Virus record (IMG/VR): IMGVR_UViG_3300002460_000002
Coordinates: 2,247-66,246 of that record
DNA: 64,000 nucleotides
Direction: 5' to 3' (one strand)
Source of the DNA: a virus
Shown here: piece by piece, positions 48,756-56,763 of the stretch
Layout: each line of letters opens with the position of its first letter
How positions within the stretch are numbered: the stretch's first letter is position 1
Made by a program: the position numbers and the translations under genes
The notes under the pieces: model-generated
Seen by the model: the letters and a program-made list of their open reading frames with translations, nothing else
Told to the model about the DNA's origin: nothing
Databases searched by the model: none

Positions 48756-49754
48756 ATGGCTTTTGAATGCAAGATCGCGGCTGACAGCTTGGCACCTTGC
48801 GGGGCGCGCTTGACGACATTCATCGTCACGTACCCCCGAGCAATTCACTCAGAGATCATGACGCACAGGATCTTGACGAAGTCGTCGGCGTCATCGCGCG
48901 CGATTCCGACGGAGAAGCTAATCGAGCGTGTGAAGATGGATCCCTGGATTCCAGACTACATCGGAGCGAATCAAAAGGGCATGCAGCCGGGTGAAGAGTT
49001 GAGCGGAATTGATCGAACGGCAGCGGTAGTGGAATGGTTGCAGGCGCGCAACCGTGCGGTCGAGCATGCGCGCAATCTAATCACGCTGAAGGTTCACAAG
49101 GGAGTCATCAACCGCCTGCTCGAACCCTGGATGTGGATCACGGTCATCATCTCTGGCACCGAGTGGGAAAATTTCTTCGGCCTGCGTTGTCACGAAGCTG
49201 CCGAGCCGCATTTTCAGCACATCGCTCGGATGATGAAAACTGCGCGGGACGCGTCGGTGCCGAAGAAACTTGGTCTAGAAGAGTGGCACTTGCCGTTGAT
49301 TTTTCAGGAAGACTGGGATGCGGTGTTGTCTCAGGAGACGGAAAAAAGAACGAAACGAGAAGAAATGACGGAAAAAGCAGAAGCGTTATTGATCAAGGTC
49401 TCCGTCGGTCGTTGTGCTCGCGTCTCGTATCTGAACCACGAAGGCAAGCGCGACCTACAAGCCGACATCGAGCTTCACGATCGTCTGATGGTCCAGCGAC
49501 CGTTGCACGCCGCGCCGGCAGAACACGTTGTGCAGGCGATGGATTGGCCGGAGTGGTTCCGAAGGTCTTCGCTCGGTGATTTCACACCCGCAGAGGTTCG
49601 GACTCGGTATCTCAAGCAGGACGCGACCTTTGGACATCTTGAAAAAGCACAGGTTGCCGTCGTGCTTGATGAGATGCAGTCCGGCAACTATCTAGGCTTC
49701 AAGCAGTACCGCAAGACCCTGGTCGACGAACACATCGGAGGCTTGATGCCATGA
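48756..49754 (+). CDS. thyX: Flavin-dependent thymidylate synthase
   Basis: 332 residues, ATG with GGAGGAAT upstream. THRILTKSSASSRAIP corresponds to the ThyX RHR...S motif region in the divergent phage form, and IISGTEWENFFGLRCHEAAEPHFQHIARMM is the helix that binds flavin and substrate. It converts dUMP to dTMP using FAD, NADPH and methylenetetrahydrofolate. Longer than typical ThyX (about 220-250), with insertions around residues 190-215. Coupled to DUF1653 and deaminase genes. Confidence 0.75.
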   Translation: MAFECKIAADSLAPCGARLTTFIVTYPRAIHSEIMTHRILTKSSASSRAIPTEKLIERVKMDPWIPDYIGANQKGMQPGEELSGIDRTAAVVEWLQARNRAVEHARNLITLKVHKGVINRLLEPWMWITVIISGTEWENFFGLRCHEAAEPHFQHIARMMKTARDASVPKKLGLEEWHLPLIFQEDWDAVLSQETEKRTKREEMTEKAEALLIKVSVGRCARVSYLNHEGKRDLQADIELHDRLMVQRPLHAAPAEHVVQAMDWPEWFRRSSLGDFTPAEVRTRYLKQDATFGHLEKAQVAVVLDEMQSGNYLGFKQYRKTLVDEHIGGLMP

Positions 49755-49993
49755 AAACAGAATTCAAGATAGGTGTGTACGAGCACTATAAGGGAGGCAA
49801 GTACCTGGTACTCGGCCTTGCTGGCTCTTCTGATGAGGCGACGGACGGTCAATTGATGGTCGTCTACGTCTGTCTGTACACCGACAAGGGAGGACCGTAC
49901 ATGCGGGTGCGGTCGTTTAAAGAATTTACCGAGCCGGTTAGTACCGAGAAATATTTTGGGCCGCGCTTTCGGTACATCGGAGACGGGACATGA
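49751..49993 (+). CDS. DUF1653 family protein
   Basis: 80 residues. GVYEHYKGGKYLVLGLAGSSDEATDGQLMVVYVCLYTDKG and the closing RVRSFKEFTEPV match DUF1653, a small beta-barrel family of unknown function common in phages and bacteria. Overlaps both neighbours by 4 bases. Confidence 0.7.
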   Translation: MKTEFKIGVYEHYKGGKYLVLGLAGSSDEATDGQLMVVYVCLYTDKGGPYMRVRSFKEFTEPVSTEKYFGPRFRYIGDGT

Positions 49994-50412
49994 CCCGTCC
50001 TTCCTTCGAGCACATCCACATGGAGATGGCGAAGCTCATCGCCAGGCGGTCGACGTGCGCCCGTCTCCAGGTTGGTTGCGTGATCACGTCGTCTGACTAC
50101 TGGAAAGTGCTTGCTGTGGGGTACAACGGCAACGCTGCCGGTCTTCCGAACGGTTGCGATTCCGAAACTCCTGGCTCTTGTGGTTGCGTACATTCAGAAA
50201 CGAACGCACTCGTAAAATGTGACTGCCCCCGGTCGACGGAGAAGATCATCTTCGTTACCGACCTCCCGTGCAAGATGTGCGCGAAGTTGATCGTGAACCT
50301 CGGCAACGTCAAGAAGGTGTACTACGGCCGAGACTACCGACTGCGTGAGGGTGAAGAGGTTTTGAAACAGGCAGGAATTTCAATCGAGAAATTTGAGGGA
50401 GATCCAACATGA
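49990..50412 (+). CDS. dCMP deaminase-like enzyme
   Basis: 140 residues. CGCVHSETNAL (His68, Glu70) and DLPCKMCAK (Cys94, Cys97) form the zinc site of the cytidine/dCMP deaminase fold. It should convert dCMP to dUMP, the substrate of the ThyX encoded upstream. Overlaps neighbours by 4 bases. Confidence 0.85.
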   Translation: MTRPSFEHIHMEMAKLIARRSTCARLQVGCVITSSDYWKVLAVGYNGNAAGLPNGCDSETPGSCGCVHSETNALVKCDCPRSTEKIIFVTDLPCKMCAKLIVNLGNVKKVYYGRDYRLREGEEVLKQAGISIEKFEGDPT

Positions 50413-50825
50413 ATGAGCAAGAGCGAACGTTCGTAAGAGAAGCGGCACCCCGAGGCGAGTTGATGATTCTTCCGCACATCTCAGCAGACCGCGACTTCCG
50501 CGCCTGCATGGAGGCGTGTGACAAGCTGTTGACCCAGAAAGGCGCCGACTACGAAGTGAAGGCGTTGACCGCGAAGGAGCAGGAAGATCGCGACCGGCAG
50601 CGTGTGAGCAACTTCTACGCCGAGGCCGCGTCCCTTGGGCTCACGCCGTTCCAGGTGCTTGGGGTGTACATGCACAAGCACCAGCGTGCGATCGATAAGT
50701 TTCTCGCGACGGGCTCGGTTGCGAGTGAGCCGATCGAAACGCGAATTTTCGACAACATAAATTACCTGTTGCTGGCTTACAAACTTTGCAAGGTTGAGGA
50801 GCGTGCGAAGGCCGGCACTCCGTGA
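50409..50825 (+). CDS. MazG-like/nucleotide-modification-associated protein
   Basis: 138 residues. DKLLTQKGADYEV, RVSNFYAEAASLGLTPFQVLGVYMHKH and FDNINYLLLAYKL resemble the all-helical DUF1599/nucleotide-modification-associated proteins related to MazG-type pyrophosphatases. Likely handles a noncanonical or excess nucleotide with the deaminase and ThyX. Family from motif memory only. Confidence 0.6.
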   Translation: MNEQERTFVREAAPRGELMILPHISADRDFRACMEACDKLLTQKGADYEVKALTAKEQEDRDRQRVSNFYAEAASLGLTPFQVLGVYMHKHQRAIDKFLATGSVASEPIETRIFDNINYLLLAYKLCKVEERAKAGTP

Positions 50826-51097
50826 CCCGCGCTCTCGTCCGCTACATCCCCCCACCGAAAGGTCCCATCATGCCCGTCCAAGTCTGTACCCACTGCAAGC
50901 GCCCGACCGGGGCGCACTACCGGGTGACCCGGTTCGACGCCTCTTCAAATGAGAAGGGCTCGGTGGTAGTCTGTTCGTTGCTTTGCCTCCTCAACTGGGT
51001 GTACGCATACAGCACGGCTCAGGGTCTGCAGTTGGCCCAGGGGGTCAGCAACGCCTTCCAGCAGGTGGTAGAGGCTTTCCGAGGGCTGAAAAAGTGA
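50822..51097 (+). CDS. Small zinc-finger-like protein
   Basis: 91 residues from a GTG overlapping the preceding stop; an ATG at 50870 with AAAGGTCCC upstream is the alternative. CTHCKRPTGAHYRV and CSLLC could form a Cys4 zinc site, followed by a helix. Not recognised. Coupled to the RRM gene. Confidence 0.5.
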   Translation: MTRALVRYIPPPKGPIMPVQVCTHCKRPTGAHYRVTRFDASSNEKGSVVVCSLLCLLNWVYAYSTAQGLQLAQGVSNAFQQVVEAFRGLKK

Positions 51098-51336
51098 CCC
51101 GGCTCTTCGTCGGCAACCTGCACTACGACGCCACGGAGAAAGACTTGCAGGAGTATTTCGAGTCGTTGACCTGCACCGTTGCCAGCGTGAAGATCATCAT
51201 CGACAAGGAGACCACTCGCAGCAAGGGTTACGGCTTCGTCGAGGTGAAGGAAACCTTGGAAGAGGCGCTCCGGTTGACCGAAAACACGGTCTTCTTCAAT
51301 CGGCCGCTCCGGGTCGAGGCTGGCAACCGGAAGTAA
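51094..51336 (+). CDS. RNA-recognition-motif (RRM) protein
   Basis: 80 residues from a GTG overlapping the preceding stop. LFVGNL (RNP2, residues 4-9) and KGYGFVEV (RNP1, 44-51) with the aromatic residues in place form a complete single RRM, like the small glycine-poor RNA-binding proteins of cyanobacteria and some other bacteria. It should bind single-stranded RNA. RRM proteins are unusual in phages. Last gene of the long replication run. Confidence 0.85.
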   Translation: MTRLFVGNLHYDATEKDLQEYFESLTCTVASVKIIIDKETTRSKGYGFVEVKETLEEALRLTENTVFFNRPLRVEAGNRK

Positions 51337-51363
51337 GGCGCGACGCCTACATATAGTGCGTGC

Positions 51364-51392
51364 TTGACGGCGTGAAGCATTGGACCTAGGAT
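51364..51392 (+). promoter_or_regulatory. Leaderless promoter of the small-gene cluster
   Basis: TTGACG, 17-bp spacer, TAGGAT, then 6 bases to the ATG at 51399. No ribosome-binding site precedes the ATG, which fits a leaderless mRNA. It opens the run of tiny coupled genes. Confidence 0.6.
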
Positions 51393-51398
51393 GGCTGC

Positions 51399-51830
51399 AT
51401 GATCTTGGGCCAGACAGCGAATCGAATGTCCGATTTTACGCGTCCTCAAGACGCCAATTTCTACAACCCGACGCTGATGAAGACGGCTTTTTACAGCCAC
51501 TTCACCCCGTTCCGACAGCACTTGCTGCCGATGGCGTCGTTCCGGCCGAACCTGCCGGGGTTGCCGGGAAGGATGCGGCCGGTGCCGACGCAACAGTCGT
51601 TCGCGCCGGGTGTTCCATCCGCACCGACGATGCTGAAGGGCTTCGGTCATGCTCCGGGCGTTTCACCGTTCGCGTTCATGGACACCGACCCATCGCGCAC
51701 GATGCGCTCGGGTGCCTGGATGTCGGTGACTCCCGGTGGTGTTCGTCAGGGCGTCACGCAGTCCGGTCAGTTCCTGACTCGCCAGATGACCGGGTACGGC
51801 CCCGGCTTCCGCCCCGCCGGTCAGTTTTAG
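51399..51830 (+). CDS. Pro/Gly/Met-rich hypothetical protein
   Basis: 143 residues. The sequence is rich in Pro, Phe, Met and Gly (FRQHLLPMASFRPNLPGLPG, GYGPGFRPAGQF), low in charge and without Cys, similar in style to 421-915. First gene of the small-gene cluster. A structural role is inference. Confidence 0.6.
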   Translation: MILGQTANRMSDFTRPQDANFYNPTLMKTAFYSHFTPFRQHLLPMASFRPNLPGLPGRMRPVPTQQSFAPGVPSAPTMLKGFGHAPGVSPFAFMDTDPSRTMRSGAWMSVTPGGVRQGVTQSGQFLTRQMTGYGPGFRPAGQF

Positions 51831-51838
51831 GAGCCGCT

Positions 51839-52093
51839 TTGCGGTATCCGAATCCCGACAACATCGTACGGTACGGCGGCGGAATGCCGCAATACGTGCC
51901 TTATTTGACGACGCAGGCCGGGGCGCCTGGTGTTCCGATCCACGACCACCGCGGGTACATCGACGTGAACAAGAACGGCGTGACCGACACCGTGGCGTCG
52001 CACTACCACAACATCCGAGCCGGCCGAATCGTGCCGAGCGACCGCGACGGGCACACACACAAGATGACCTGGTTGCCGACGGGAGCTGGGTGA
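51839..52093 (+). CDS. Hypothetical His/Tyr-rich protein
   Basis: 84 residues from a TTG with an ideal AGGAGC eight bases upstream. Contains several His (IHDHRGYID, SHYHNIRAG, DGHTHKM) that could bind metal, and a calcium-loop-like DVNKNGVTD. No membrane span. Not recognised. Confidence 0.55.
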   Translation: MRYPNPDNIVRYGGGMPQYVPYLTTQAGAPGVPIHDHRGYIDVNKNGVTDTVASHYHNIRAGRIVPSDRDGHTHKMTWLPTGAG

Positions 52094-52311
52094 TGGCGAA
52101 GTGGTACGCGGTCTCCACGGGTAGCGGATTCGTTGTCGGGAAGACAAGTCGTCCCGCAGGCGGCCGGTACGCCTTCGGTCCGTACCGCAGCAAGAAAAAA
52201 GCGTGTGAGGTCGGTTGTTATCAGGGTCAGGCTCGTACGCCGCGGGGATGTCCGGTAAATGCGTGCGCGCATCCGACGTTTTCAGGTGCTCGTCGCCGGA
52301 GGAAACGTTGA
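52093..52311 (+). CDS. Small Cys-containing protein with Arg-rich tail
   Basis: 72 residues. WYAVSTGSGFVVGKTSRPAGGRYAFGPYRSKKKACEVGCYQ then CPVNAC and a tail of six Arg/Lys residues. The tail codons include CGGAGGAAACG, which is also the ribosome-binding site of the next gene. The WYAV...K segment recurs in 54490-54702 (CRWVVEAD...ARSKKKAQ), so these may be distant paralogs. Confidence 0.6.
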   Translation: MAKWYAVSTGSGFVVGKTSRPAGGRYAFGPYRSKKKACEVGCYQGQARTPRGCPVNACAHPTFSGARRRRKR

Positions 52312-52505
52312 TGAAAAAACGCCGTCGCCGTCGAATCCACCTGGGTGAAGTCTCCAAAAAGGACTTCATCTCGATCGCCGACGTTCTCTGCCGGAACAGC
52401 GCTTCGTCGGCCGTCGTCAGCGGGCTTGCACACTACTTCGGCAGCCAGAATCCGCGCTTCGACCAGAATCGTTTCGTCGCTGCCACATCGAAGTGCCGAG
52501 CGTAA
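52311..52505 (+). CDS. Basic-headed small protein
   Basis: 64 residues starting MKKRRRRRIHLGEVSKKDF, then a neutral helix (ISIADVLCRNSASSAVVSGLAHYFG). GGAGGAAACG upstream. Here the basic cluster is N-terminal. Could bind nucleic acid. Not recognised. Confidence 0.55.
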   Translation: MKKRRRRRIHLGEVSKKDFISIADVLCRNSASSAVVSGLAHYFGSQNPRFDQNRFVAATSKCRA

Positions 52506-52508
52506 TCC

Positions 52509-52946
52509 ATGTCCGCCAACCTTTTTAGAAATCAGCCTCTGACGGTCAGCTTCGTCGCGTCGAAGCCGTTTTCGATCGTCGGCAACAAGATCGTCCTCGA
52601 TTGGACGTTGGTTGTGGCGACCGGTACCACTCAGGTCAGGTGGTACTTCGAGTTCTGTGGTCCGCGCCAGGACGCCGACGATCCGAATGATGCCGCGACG
52701 ACGTGGTTCCGTGAGGTTGACGAAGTTGATGCCGGCAACGGTGTAGTGAGCATGGCCCAGGTCATTCGGTCGTTGCATGTCAACGGCGGAACCACGGGCT
52801 TGACCGTCGGGACGCACAACATCCACATGGAGTTCGAGCGGATCGCAGCCTTCGGTCGGATCCAGCTCGAGTTGATCACCGGTGCCGGTACTGTCATCGC
52901 GACGGTAGATGAAGAGCTTGGAAGCACGCCGCAGTCGTCCTCGTAG
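52509..52946 (+). CDS. Beta-rich hypothetical protein
   Basis: 145 residues alternating beta strands (PLTVSFVASKPFSIVG, KIVLDWTLVVATGTTQVRWYFEF, NIHMEFERIAAFGRIQLEL), suggesting a jelly-roll or immunoglobulin-like fold. It starts 3 bases after the previous stop. A virion surface or capsid role fits the fold pattern but is unproven. Confidence 0.55.
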   Translation: MSANLFRNQPLTVSFVASKPFSIVGNKIVLDWTLVVATGTTQVRWYFEFCGPRQDADDPNDAATTWFREVDEVDAGNGVVSMAQVIRSLHVNGGTTGLTVGTHNIHMEFERIAAFGRIQLELITGAGTVIATVDEELGSTPQSSS

Positions 52947-52976
52947 TTGACCGGGACGGCCTCGGGGGCGTATCGT
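52947..52976 (+). promoter_or_regulatory. Leaderless promoter for 52984
   Basis: TTGACC, 18-bp spacer, TATCGT,7 bases to the ATG. It starts one base after the previous stop codon, and there is no ribosome-binding site at the ATG. Confidence 0.6.
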
Positions 52977-52983
52977 AGCCCTC

Positions 52984-53454
52984 ATGGAAGTCTTCTCGAT
53001 CTCCGGCTGGGGTGGCGGTCTTGGTGCCGCGTCCTGCCCGGCCGGCTGGGTCGTGACCCCGAACGGGAATTGTGGAGGCTCTGCAGCCGCCGGCTACAAG
53101 CACCCGCAGGCGACGGCACTGCAACAGGCGCTCAACACGAAAGGCGCCGGTCTCGTCGTCGACGGTGTGATCGGACCGCTGACAGCCACCGCAGTCAACC
53201 GCGCGCTGGGTGTGAATTTGGCGTTGTCGGATGTCGCCGCCCAGGCCGCGCTTCTCACCAACCGGGTGTTGACCACAGGCGCGACTTCGATCGCACCCGT
53301 GATCAAACCTTCGGTGGCGATCGGCCCGGCGGTAATCACACCGCTGCCGGTCCAGGTCATGCCCGGGGAGTTGCCGCGCGGCGGGGGCTGGGCCCTGGTC
53401 GCGTTGAACGCGATGGTAGCCGGTGTCGGAGCGTACTTCATCACCACGAGGTAA
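52984..53454 (+). CDS. Peptidoglycan-binding-like membrane protein
   Basis: 156 residues. An N-terminal Cys pair (CPAGWVVTPNGNC) precedes one copy of the same repeat as 8254-9921 (ALQQALNTKG...VVDGVIGPLTATAVNRAL), then a Pro-rich linker and a membrane span (GWALVALNAMVAGVGAYFI) at the C-terminus. It is a one-repeat relative of the large four-repeat protein. Likely membrane anchored and contacting cell wall. Confidence 0.65.
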   Translation: MEVFSISGWGGGLGAASCPAGWVVTPNGNCGGSAAAGYKHPQATALQQALNTKGAGLVVDGVIGPLTATAVNRALGVNLALSDVAAQAALLTNRVLTTGATSIAPVIKPSVAIGPAVITPLPVQVMPGELPRGGGWALVALNAMVAGVGAYFITTR

Positions 53455-53457
53455 AAC

Positions 53458-53892
53458 ATGGCGAAGCGTCGTCGGACAAATTTCGGCTCATCAAGTGTTG
53501 GTAGTTGGCTGTTGTGGATTGGCGGCGGTATCGCAGCGGTTGTTGTTGTTGGATTGGCGATGGTGGCCAGAGCCAAAGCCAGTACGCGATCTGCCGCGAT
53601 TGCGCCGACAGTTCCATCGCAGAGCCCGTATCTCCGGAAAGACGTCGGGTTCAACCAAGTCTGGCAACTGCCGCCGATCCCGGGACAAGCGATGACCACG
53701 GCGTGTTTCTCGACGCCCGATGGCATCACATCGTCGTGTGTGGTGCATCAAGCGGGACAGGGAATCGCCGCGGCGAACGTCCCGCCCGGGATGGGCCCGA
53801 ACACGCGGCACACGAACGAGGTTCTTGTAGTCCAGGCCGCGGCGCTCGGGTTCAAGCCCGATCCGTTGCAGCCGGGATGGATTCGCGCGTGA
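53458..53892 (+). CDS. Single-span membrane protein
   Basis: 144 residues, ATG with GAGGTAAAAC upstream. Basic start (AKRRRTNFG), span (VGSWLLWIGGGIAAVVVVGLAMVA), then a polar domain with two Cys (TTACFSTPDGITSSCVV). Orientation with the basic end inside is expected. Not recognised. Confidence 0.6.
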   Translation: MAKRRRTNFGSSSVGSWLLWIGGGIAAVVVVGLAMVARAKASTRSAAIAPTVPSQSPYLRKDVGFNQVWQLPPIPGQAMTTACFSTPDGITSSCVVHQAGQGIAAANVPPGMGPNTRHTNEVLVVQAAALGFKPDPLQPGWIRA

Positions 53893-54188
53893 AGCGTCAG
53901 CGAAAAACATCGCTCGGGCACTCACCGAAAGAGCACGCGCGCAGGGCGAAGCTCACAGGCCGTCGCGTGATCGAGTACGCGACCCAGGCCACGTACTACG
54001 CCAAGCAGCAGAATTGCTCGACGGCGTTCAAGAAGTACGAGACCGCCCTCGAAATGACCGGCGCCATGACGGCCAACATGCTCGCCGTGGGTAGGGGCTT
54101 GTCGTTCAATCGCTCGCGCGCGGCGGTCAAGTTGGCCGAAGCGCGCCGCGCGCTCGGGGACAAGTGCATTTACTTGGGAGGCCGATGA
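53889..54188 (+). CDS. Basic helical protein
   Basis: 99 residues from a GTG overlapping the previous stop. Basic N-terminus (KRQRKTSLGHSPKEHARRAKLTGRR) and long helices (TQATYYAKQQNCSTAFKKYETALEMTG). Resembles a short TPR-like hairpin. May bind DNA or a structural partner; not recognised. Confidence 0.55.
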   Translation: MKRQRKTSLGHSPKEHARRAKLTGRRVIEYATQATYYAKQQNCSTAFKKYETALEMTGAMTANMLAVGRGLSFNRSRAAVKLAEARRALGDKCIYLGGR

Positions 54189-54490
54189 TGGCTCTCGGCT
54201 CTGGTCGCATCTATCACGCCAAGGGTGCGCGTGCGGTGTACAAACTCGCGATGAAGGGCTTCGACGACACGATTGCAGAAGCCACGTCGGGGGCTTGCAT
54301 GAAGGCTCATGATGCGTTGGCGGTCGCGAACCAGGATTTCGGGTCGTTCTTCACCGAGTTCAAGCATGCCGTGGGATCGGCGACTCGTCACAGTTTTAGC
54401 CCCATGGGCGCACCCCGTATGCGTGCGGCGCTTTCCAGCAAACGCTCACAGGCGCAGAATGTGTTCGCGAAGAAATGCGTGGTGCGGTGA
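54185..54490 (+). CDS. Helical hypothetical protein
   Basis: 101 residues, ATG-ATG start with GGGAGG upstream. Helical and mildly basic (YHAKGARAVYKLAMKGFDDTIAEA, SSKRSQAQNVFAKKC). Coupled on both sides. Not recognised. Confidence 0.55.
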   Translation: MMALGSGRIYHAKGARAVYKLAMKGFDDTIAEATSGACMKAHDALAVANQDFGSFFTEFKHAVGSATRHSFSPMGAPRMRAALSSKRSQAQNVFAKKCVVR

Positions 54491-54702
54491 TGCCCAAGCG
54501 CAAGTCTCGTCGTGATCCTGCCGTGGCCTGCCGCTGGGTAGTCGAAGCCGATTACAGCACCGGCGTGAATCTCGGTACGCGTCGAGGCTGGCAGAGAATT
54601 TATTGCGCACGTTCCAAAAAGAAGGCTCAGGGCGACGCGCGCAAGTGGCATGGCGACACCAAGATGGTTACACGAGTGTCGCGCAATCCGGAGGGGCGTT
54701 GA
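54490..54702 (+). CDS. Small basic protein
   Basis: 70 residues sharing its first base with the previous stop. PKRKSRRDPAVACRWVVEADY and RIYCARSKKKAQGDARKW are similar in layout to 52093-52311. The C-terminal codons contain CCGGAGGGGCG, the ribosome-binding site of the next gene. Confidence 0.55.
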   Translation: MPKRKSRRDPAVACRWVVEADYSTGVNLGTRRGWQRIYCARSKKKAQGDARKWHGDTKMVTRVSRNPEGR

Positions 54703-55079
54703 TGTCATCTTTCCGCACACCGAAAGGTTGTGTCGTGAAATGGGTCGAGCTTCACGCCAAGGGGGAGCACGTGGACTTGAGCATGGACTGCGGCGGTGGT
54801 GGTCGTGGATCTTTTCCGTCACCGGATGGGGGCACGAGCAACTATCCGAAGGCGCGCGTGAAAGGTGTCCGGCGTGTTCATGTTCCAGGTACGAGCGTCA
54901 GCATCGGCGGCAACTTCATGGGAAATTGGGGTCATCTTCCCGACGTCGGTGTCGTGCGTCTCGATTTCGTGTTGAGCCCGCGGCATGTGACATGTCGGAA
55001 GAAAGAGAAGGATACCGAGTTGTCGTGTGTGATTCATGACGGCAAGACGGTGTTGTCCGGCGGCCGGAGGAAGCGCTGA
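54702..55079 (+). CDS. Beta-rich protein with basic tail
   Basis: 125 residues. Gly-rich strands (MDCGGGGRGSFPSPDGG, VPGTSVSIGGNFMGNWGHL) and Cys near the end (TCRKKEKDTELSCVI), then GGRRKR. The tail codons form CGGAGGAAGCG before the next ATG. Not recognised. Confidence 0.55.
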   Translation: MSSFRTPKGCVVKWVELHAKGEHVDLSMDCGGGGRGSFPSPDGGTSNYPKARVKGVRRVHVPGTSVSIGGNFMGNWGHLPDVGVVRLDFVLSPRHVTCRKKEKDTELSCVIHDGKTVLSGGRRKR

Positions 55080-55354
55080 TGGCCAAGGATCTTCGTTGGG
55101 GGCATTTAGTACAGCCTCGCGAGCTTGTTTGTATCCGCAAAGGAACTTCGGTCATCCGTAAAGTTCGCGGAAGATGGGTCAAAACCAAGCCCGTGGTTCT
55201 GGAAAAAACTGTGTGCGGTCGTGCGCACGGCGAAGCAGTAAGCTATTCGTGGGGCGGTCAGGGAATGGGCGTGGTTACAGTGAAGCGCCAGCAGTACGCT
55301 GTGCGGCCTAAAGATCTTTTCGTAGCTGGTCGAATTCCTGGAAGGCGTCGGTGA
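55079..55354 (+). CDS. Small protein, paralog of 55849-56103
   Basis: 91 residues. LEKTVCGRAHGEAVSYSWGGQGMGVVTVKRQQYAVRPKDLF aligns with LPKAVCGQARSGFIRGGWGGMSVAVIKVRGKEYAVRPGKSLF of 55849-56103. Ends GRRR. The conserved Cys and Gly/Trp turn suggest one compact beta fold. Function unknown. Confidence 0.6.
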   Translation: MAKDLRWGHLVQPRELVCIRKGTSVIRKVRGRWVKTKPVVLEKTVCGRAHGEAVSYSWGGQGMGVVTVKRQQYAVRPKDLFVAGRIPGRRR

Positions 55355-55548
55355 TGGCCTACCTCGTTTTCAAGAACGGCAAGAAGATCTCCTCCGGTGT
55401 TTCAGGCCGGGCGGCTCCGTACGTCTGGACGAAGCGTGAGGTCGATCGCCTGCGGCGTGGTTCGGGCTGCTTCAAAGTCGCGAACACGCGCACGCAGCGG
55501 GTTTTTCACGTCGGCGCCTCGTGCAAGCGCCGTCGGAGGTCGCGTTAG
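55354..55548 (+). CDS. Small protein with Arg-rich tail
   Basis: 64 residues. YLVFKNGKKISSGVSGRAAPYVWTKREVDRL then a Cys pair around FKVANTRTQRVFHVGASC and KRRRRSR. Start overlaps the previous stop region (GTGATG). Tail codons carry CGGAGG before the next ATG. Confidence 0.55.
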   Translation: MAYLVFKNGKKISSGVSGRAAPYVWTKREVDRLRRGSGCFKVANTRTQRVFHVGASCKRRRRSR

Positions 55549-55549
55549 C

Positions 55550-55849
55550 ATGACCATCCGTCTCATCGCCAAAGGCCCGTTGAAGTCTGTCAAGCGCGCG
55601 GCCAGCCGTTATGGCGTTGCAGCGCGCTGCCGAAACTACGGCGGCCAGATCAATCCACCGTACCTGGGACAGCGCAACGAGGTTTCTTGTGAAGCACCCT
55701 GCACGGCCGCGATCAAGGTGAACCACTGGTACGCGGAGCGTGCTACCACCAAAAGAGGCCGTGGGAACACACCCGGCACGTTGCTTTATTTTGATGTGCG
55801 GCAGTGTGCGACTTTGGGTGGCGCTAGTCGTCGTCGGAGGAAACGCTAA
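55550..55849 (+). CDS. Small Cys-containing protein with Arg-rich tail
   Basis: 99 residues. TIRLIAKGPLKSVKRAASRYGVAARC, then CEAPCTAAIKVNHWYAER and CATLGGASRRRRKR. Four Cys may form disulfides or a zinc site. The tail is encoded by CGTCGGAGGAAACG, the clearest case of tail and ribosome-binding site overlapping. Confidence 0.6.
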   Translation: MTIRLIAKGPLKSVKRAASRYGVAARCRNYGGQINPPYLGQRNEVSCEAPCTAAIKVNHWYAERATTKRGRGNTPGTLLYFDVRQCATLGGASRRRRKR

Positions 55850-56103
55850 TGCCTGTTCAGTTCTTCTGCATCCGGCCGGGCCCGGCGTTCGAGAGATCGC
55901 ACGGCCGATGGAAGCACGTGACGCTGCCAAAAGCAGTCTGCGGTCAAGCACGCTCAGGTTTCATCCGTGGTGGCTGGGGAGGAATGTCCGTGGCCGTGAT
56001 CAAGGTGCGAGGGAAAGAGTACGCGGTACGGCCGGGAAAATCACTCTTCGCTCCGAAGCGCGGTTTGTCAGGCGCCGGTCGACGTCGTCGGAGGGCACGC
56101 TGA
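55849..56103 (+). CDS. Small protein, paralog of 55079-55354
   Basis: 84 residues; see 55079-55354 for the shared core. Ends GRRRRRAR. Two unrelated small genes separate the paralogs, so duplication was followed by insertion or shuffling of cassettes. Confidence 0.6.
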   Translation: MPVQFFCIRPGPAFERSHGRWKHVTLPKAVCGQARSGFIRGGWGGMSVAVIKVRGKEYAVRPGKSLFAPKRGLSGAGRRRRRAR

Positions 56104-56381
56104 TGGCCAAAACCAAAAAAGATCCGCCCGACTGCCGTATCTCCTCCGGTTTTCCGGATCAGAGACTCATTTTCAAATCTCGATCTGGCAATCACGCTTT
56201 GTGGGCGTACCGGCGTTCTGATACTGGAAAGGAGAGTGTAGTGGCCCTCAACTGCCTATCCGGCTTCACAGATTATCCGATTAGATATGATGACGGGGGC
56301 GTAGGCTGGGATCGTCCAGAGGCGTTTCCTGCGTCTTTTCGTAAGAGCGTCCAGAGGTTGTTCGGCCGGAGGCGACGCTAA
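56103..56381 (+). CDS. Small hypothetical protein with basic tail
   Basis: 92 residues. Basic start (AKTKKDPPD), beta-rich middle (LIFKSRSGNHALWAYRRSD, ESVVALNCLSGF) and tail FGRRRR. The single-base ATG/stop overlap typical of this cluster is present at both ends. Confidence 0.55.
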   Translation: MAKTKKDPPDCRISSGFPDQRLIFKSRSGNHALWAYRRSDTGKESVVALNCLSGFTDYPIRYDDGGVGWDRPEAFPASFRKSVQRLFGRRRR

Positions 56382-56569
56382 TGGCCAAACCCACTTGCAA
56401 AGTAGTCTTCGGCCACGACAGGGTTGGTCCGTTCGCGATGAGCGTCAGGGTGTGGCCATCGGGTGTCATTCAACGCGAGACCAGCAACGCGATCAACTTC
56501 CCGCGCGGGACTCGTCTGACGGTGCGGAAGCGCCAGGCCGCGCGTCGGGCGTTGTGTGGAGGTCGGTGA
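56381..56569 (+). CDS. Small hypothetical protein
   Basis: 62 residues. CKVVFGHDRVGPFAMSVRVWPSGVIQRETSNAINFPRG is a likely beta sheet; C-terminus basic (VRKRQAARRALCGGR). Tail codons provide GTGGAGGTCGG for the next gene. Confidence 0.5.
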   Translation: MAKPTCKVVFGHDRVGPFAMSVRVWPSGVIQRETSNAINFPRGTRLTVRKRQAARRALCGGR

Positions 56570-56763
56570 TGAAGGGCAACCTGTCGCGTGCAGAAGTCCG
56601 AAAGCTTTCGCGCGCGTTGAAGTCACAAGGCTTGAAGTTGCCGCGTGCCGGTTGGTGCACACGATTGAATGCGCCGGTTGGTGATGTGCACGGACGCCTT
56701 CGTCCGGAAGTTTGCCGCGACAGGCACGGGTACTACTACGTCGGCGACAAGGGGTACGCGTGA
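56569..56763 (+). CDS. Small basic protein
   Basis: 64 residues, helical start (LSRAEVRKLSRALKSQGLKL) and a second half with two Cys (WCTRLNAP, EVCRDRHGYYYVG). Not recognised. Confidence 0.5.
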   Translation: MKGNLSRAEVRKLSRALKSQGLKLPRAGWCTRLNAPVGDVHGRLRPEVCRDRHGYYYVGDKGYA

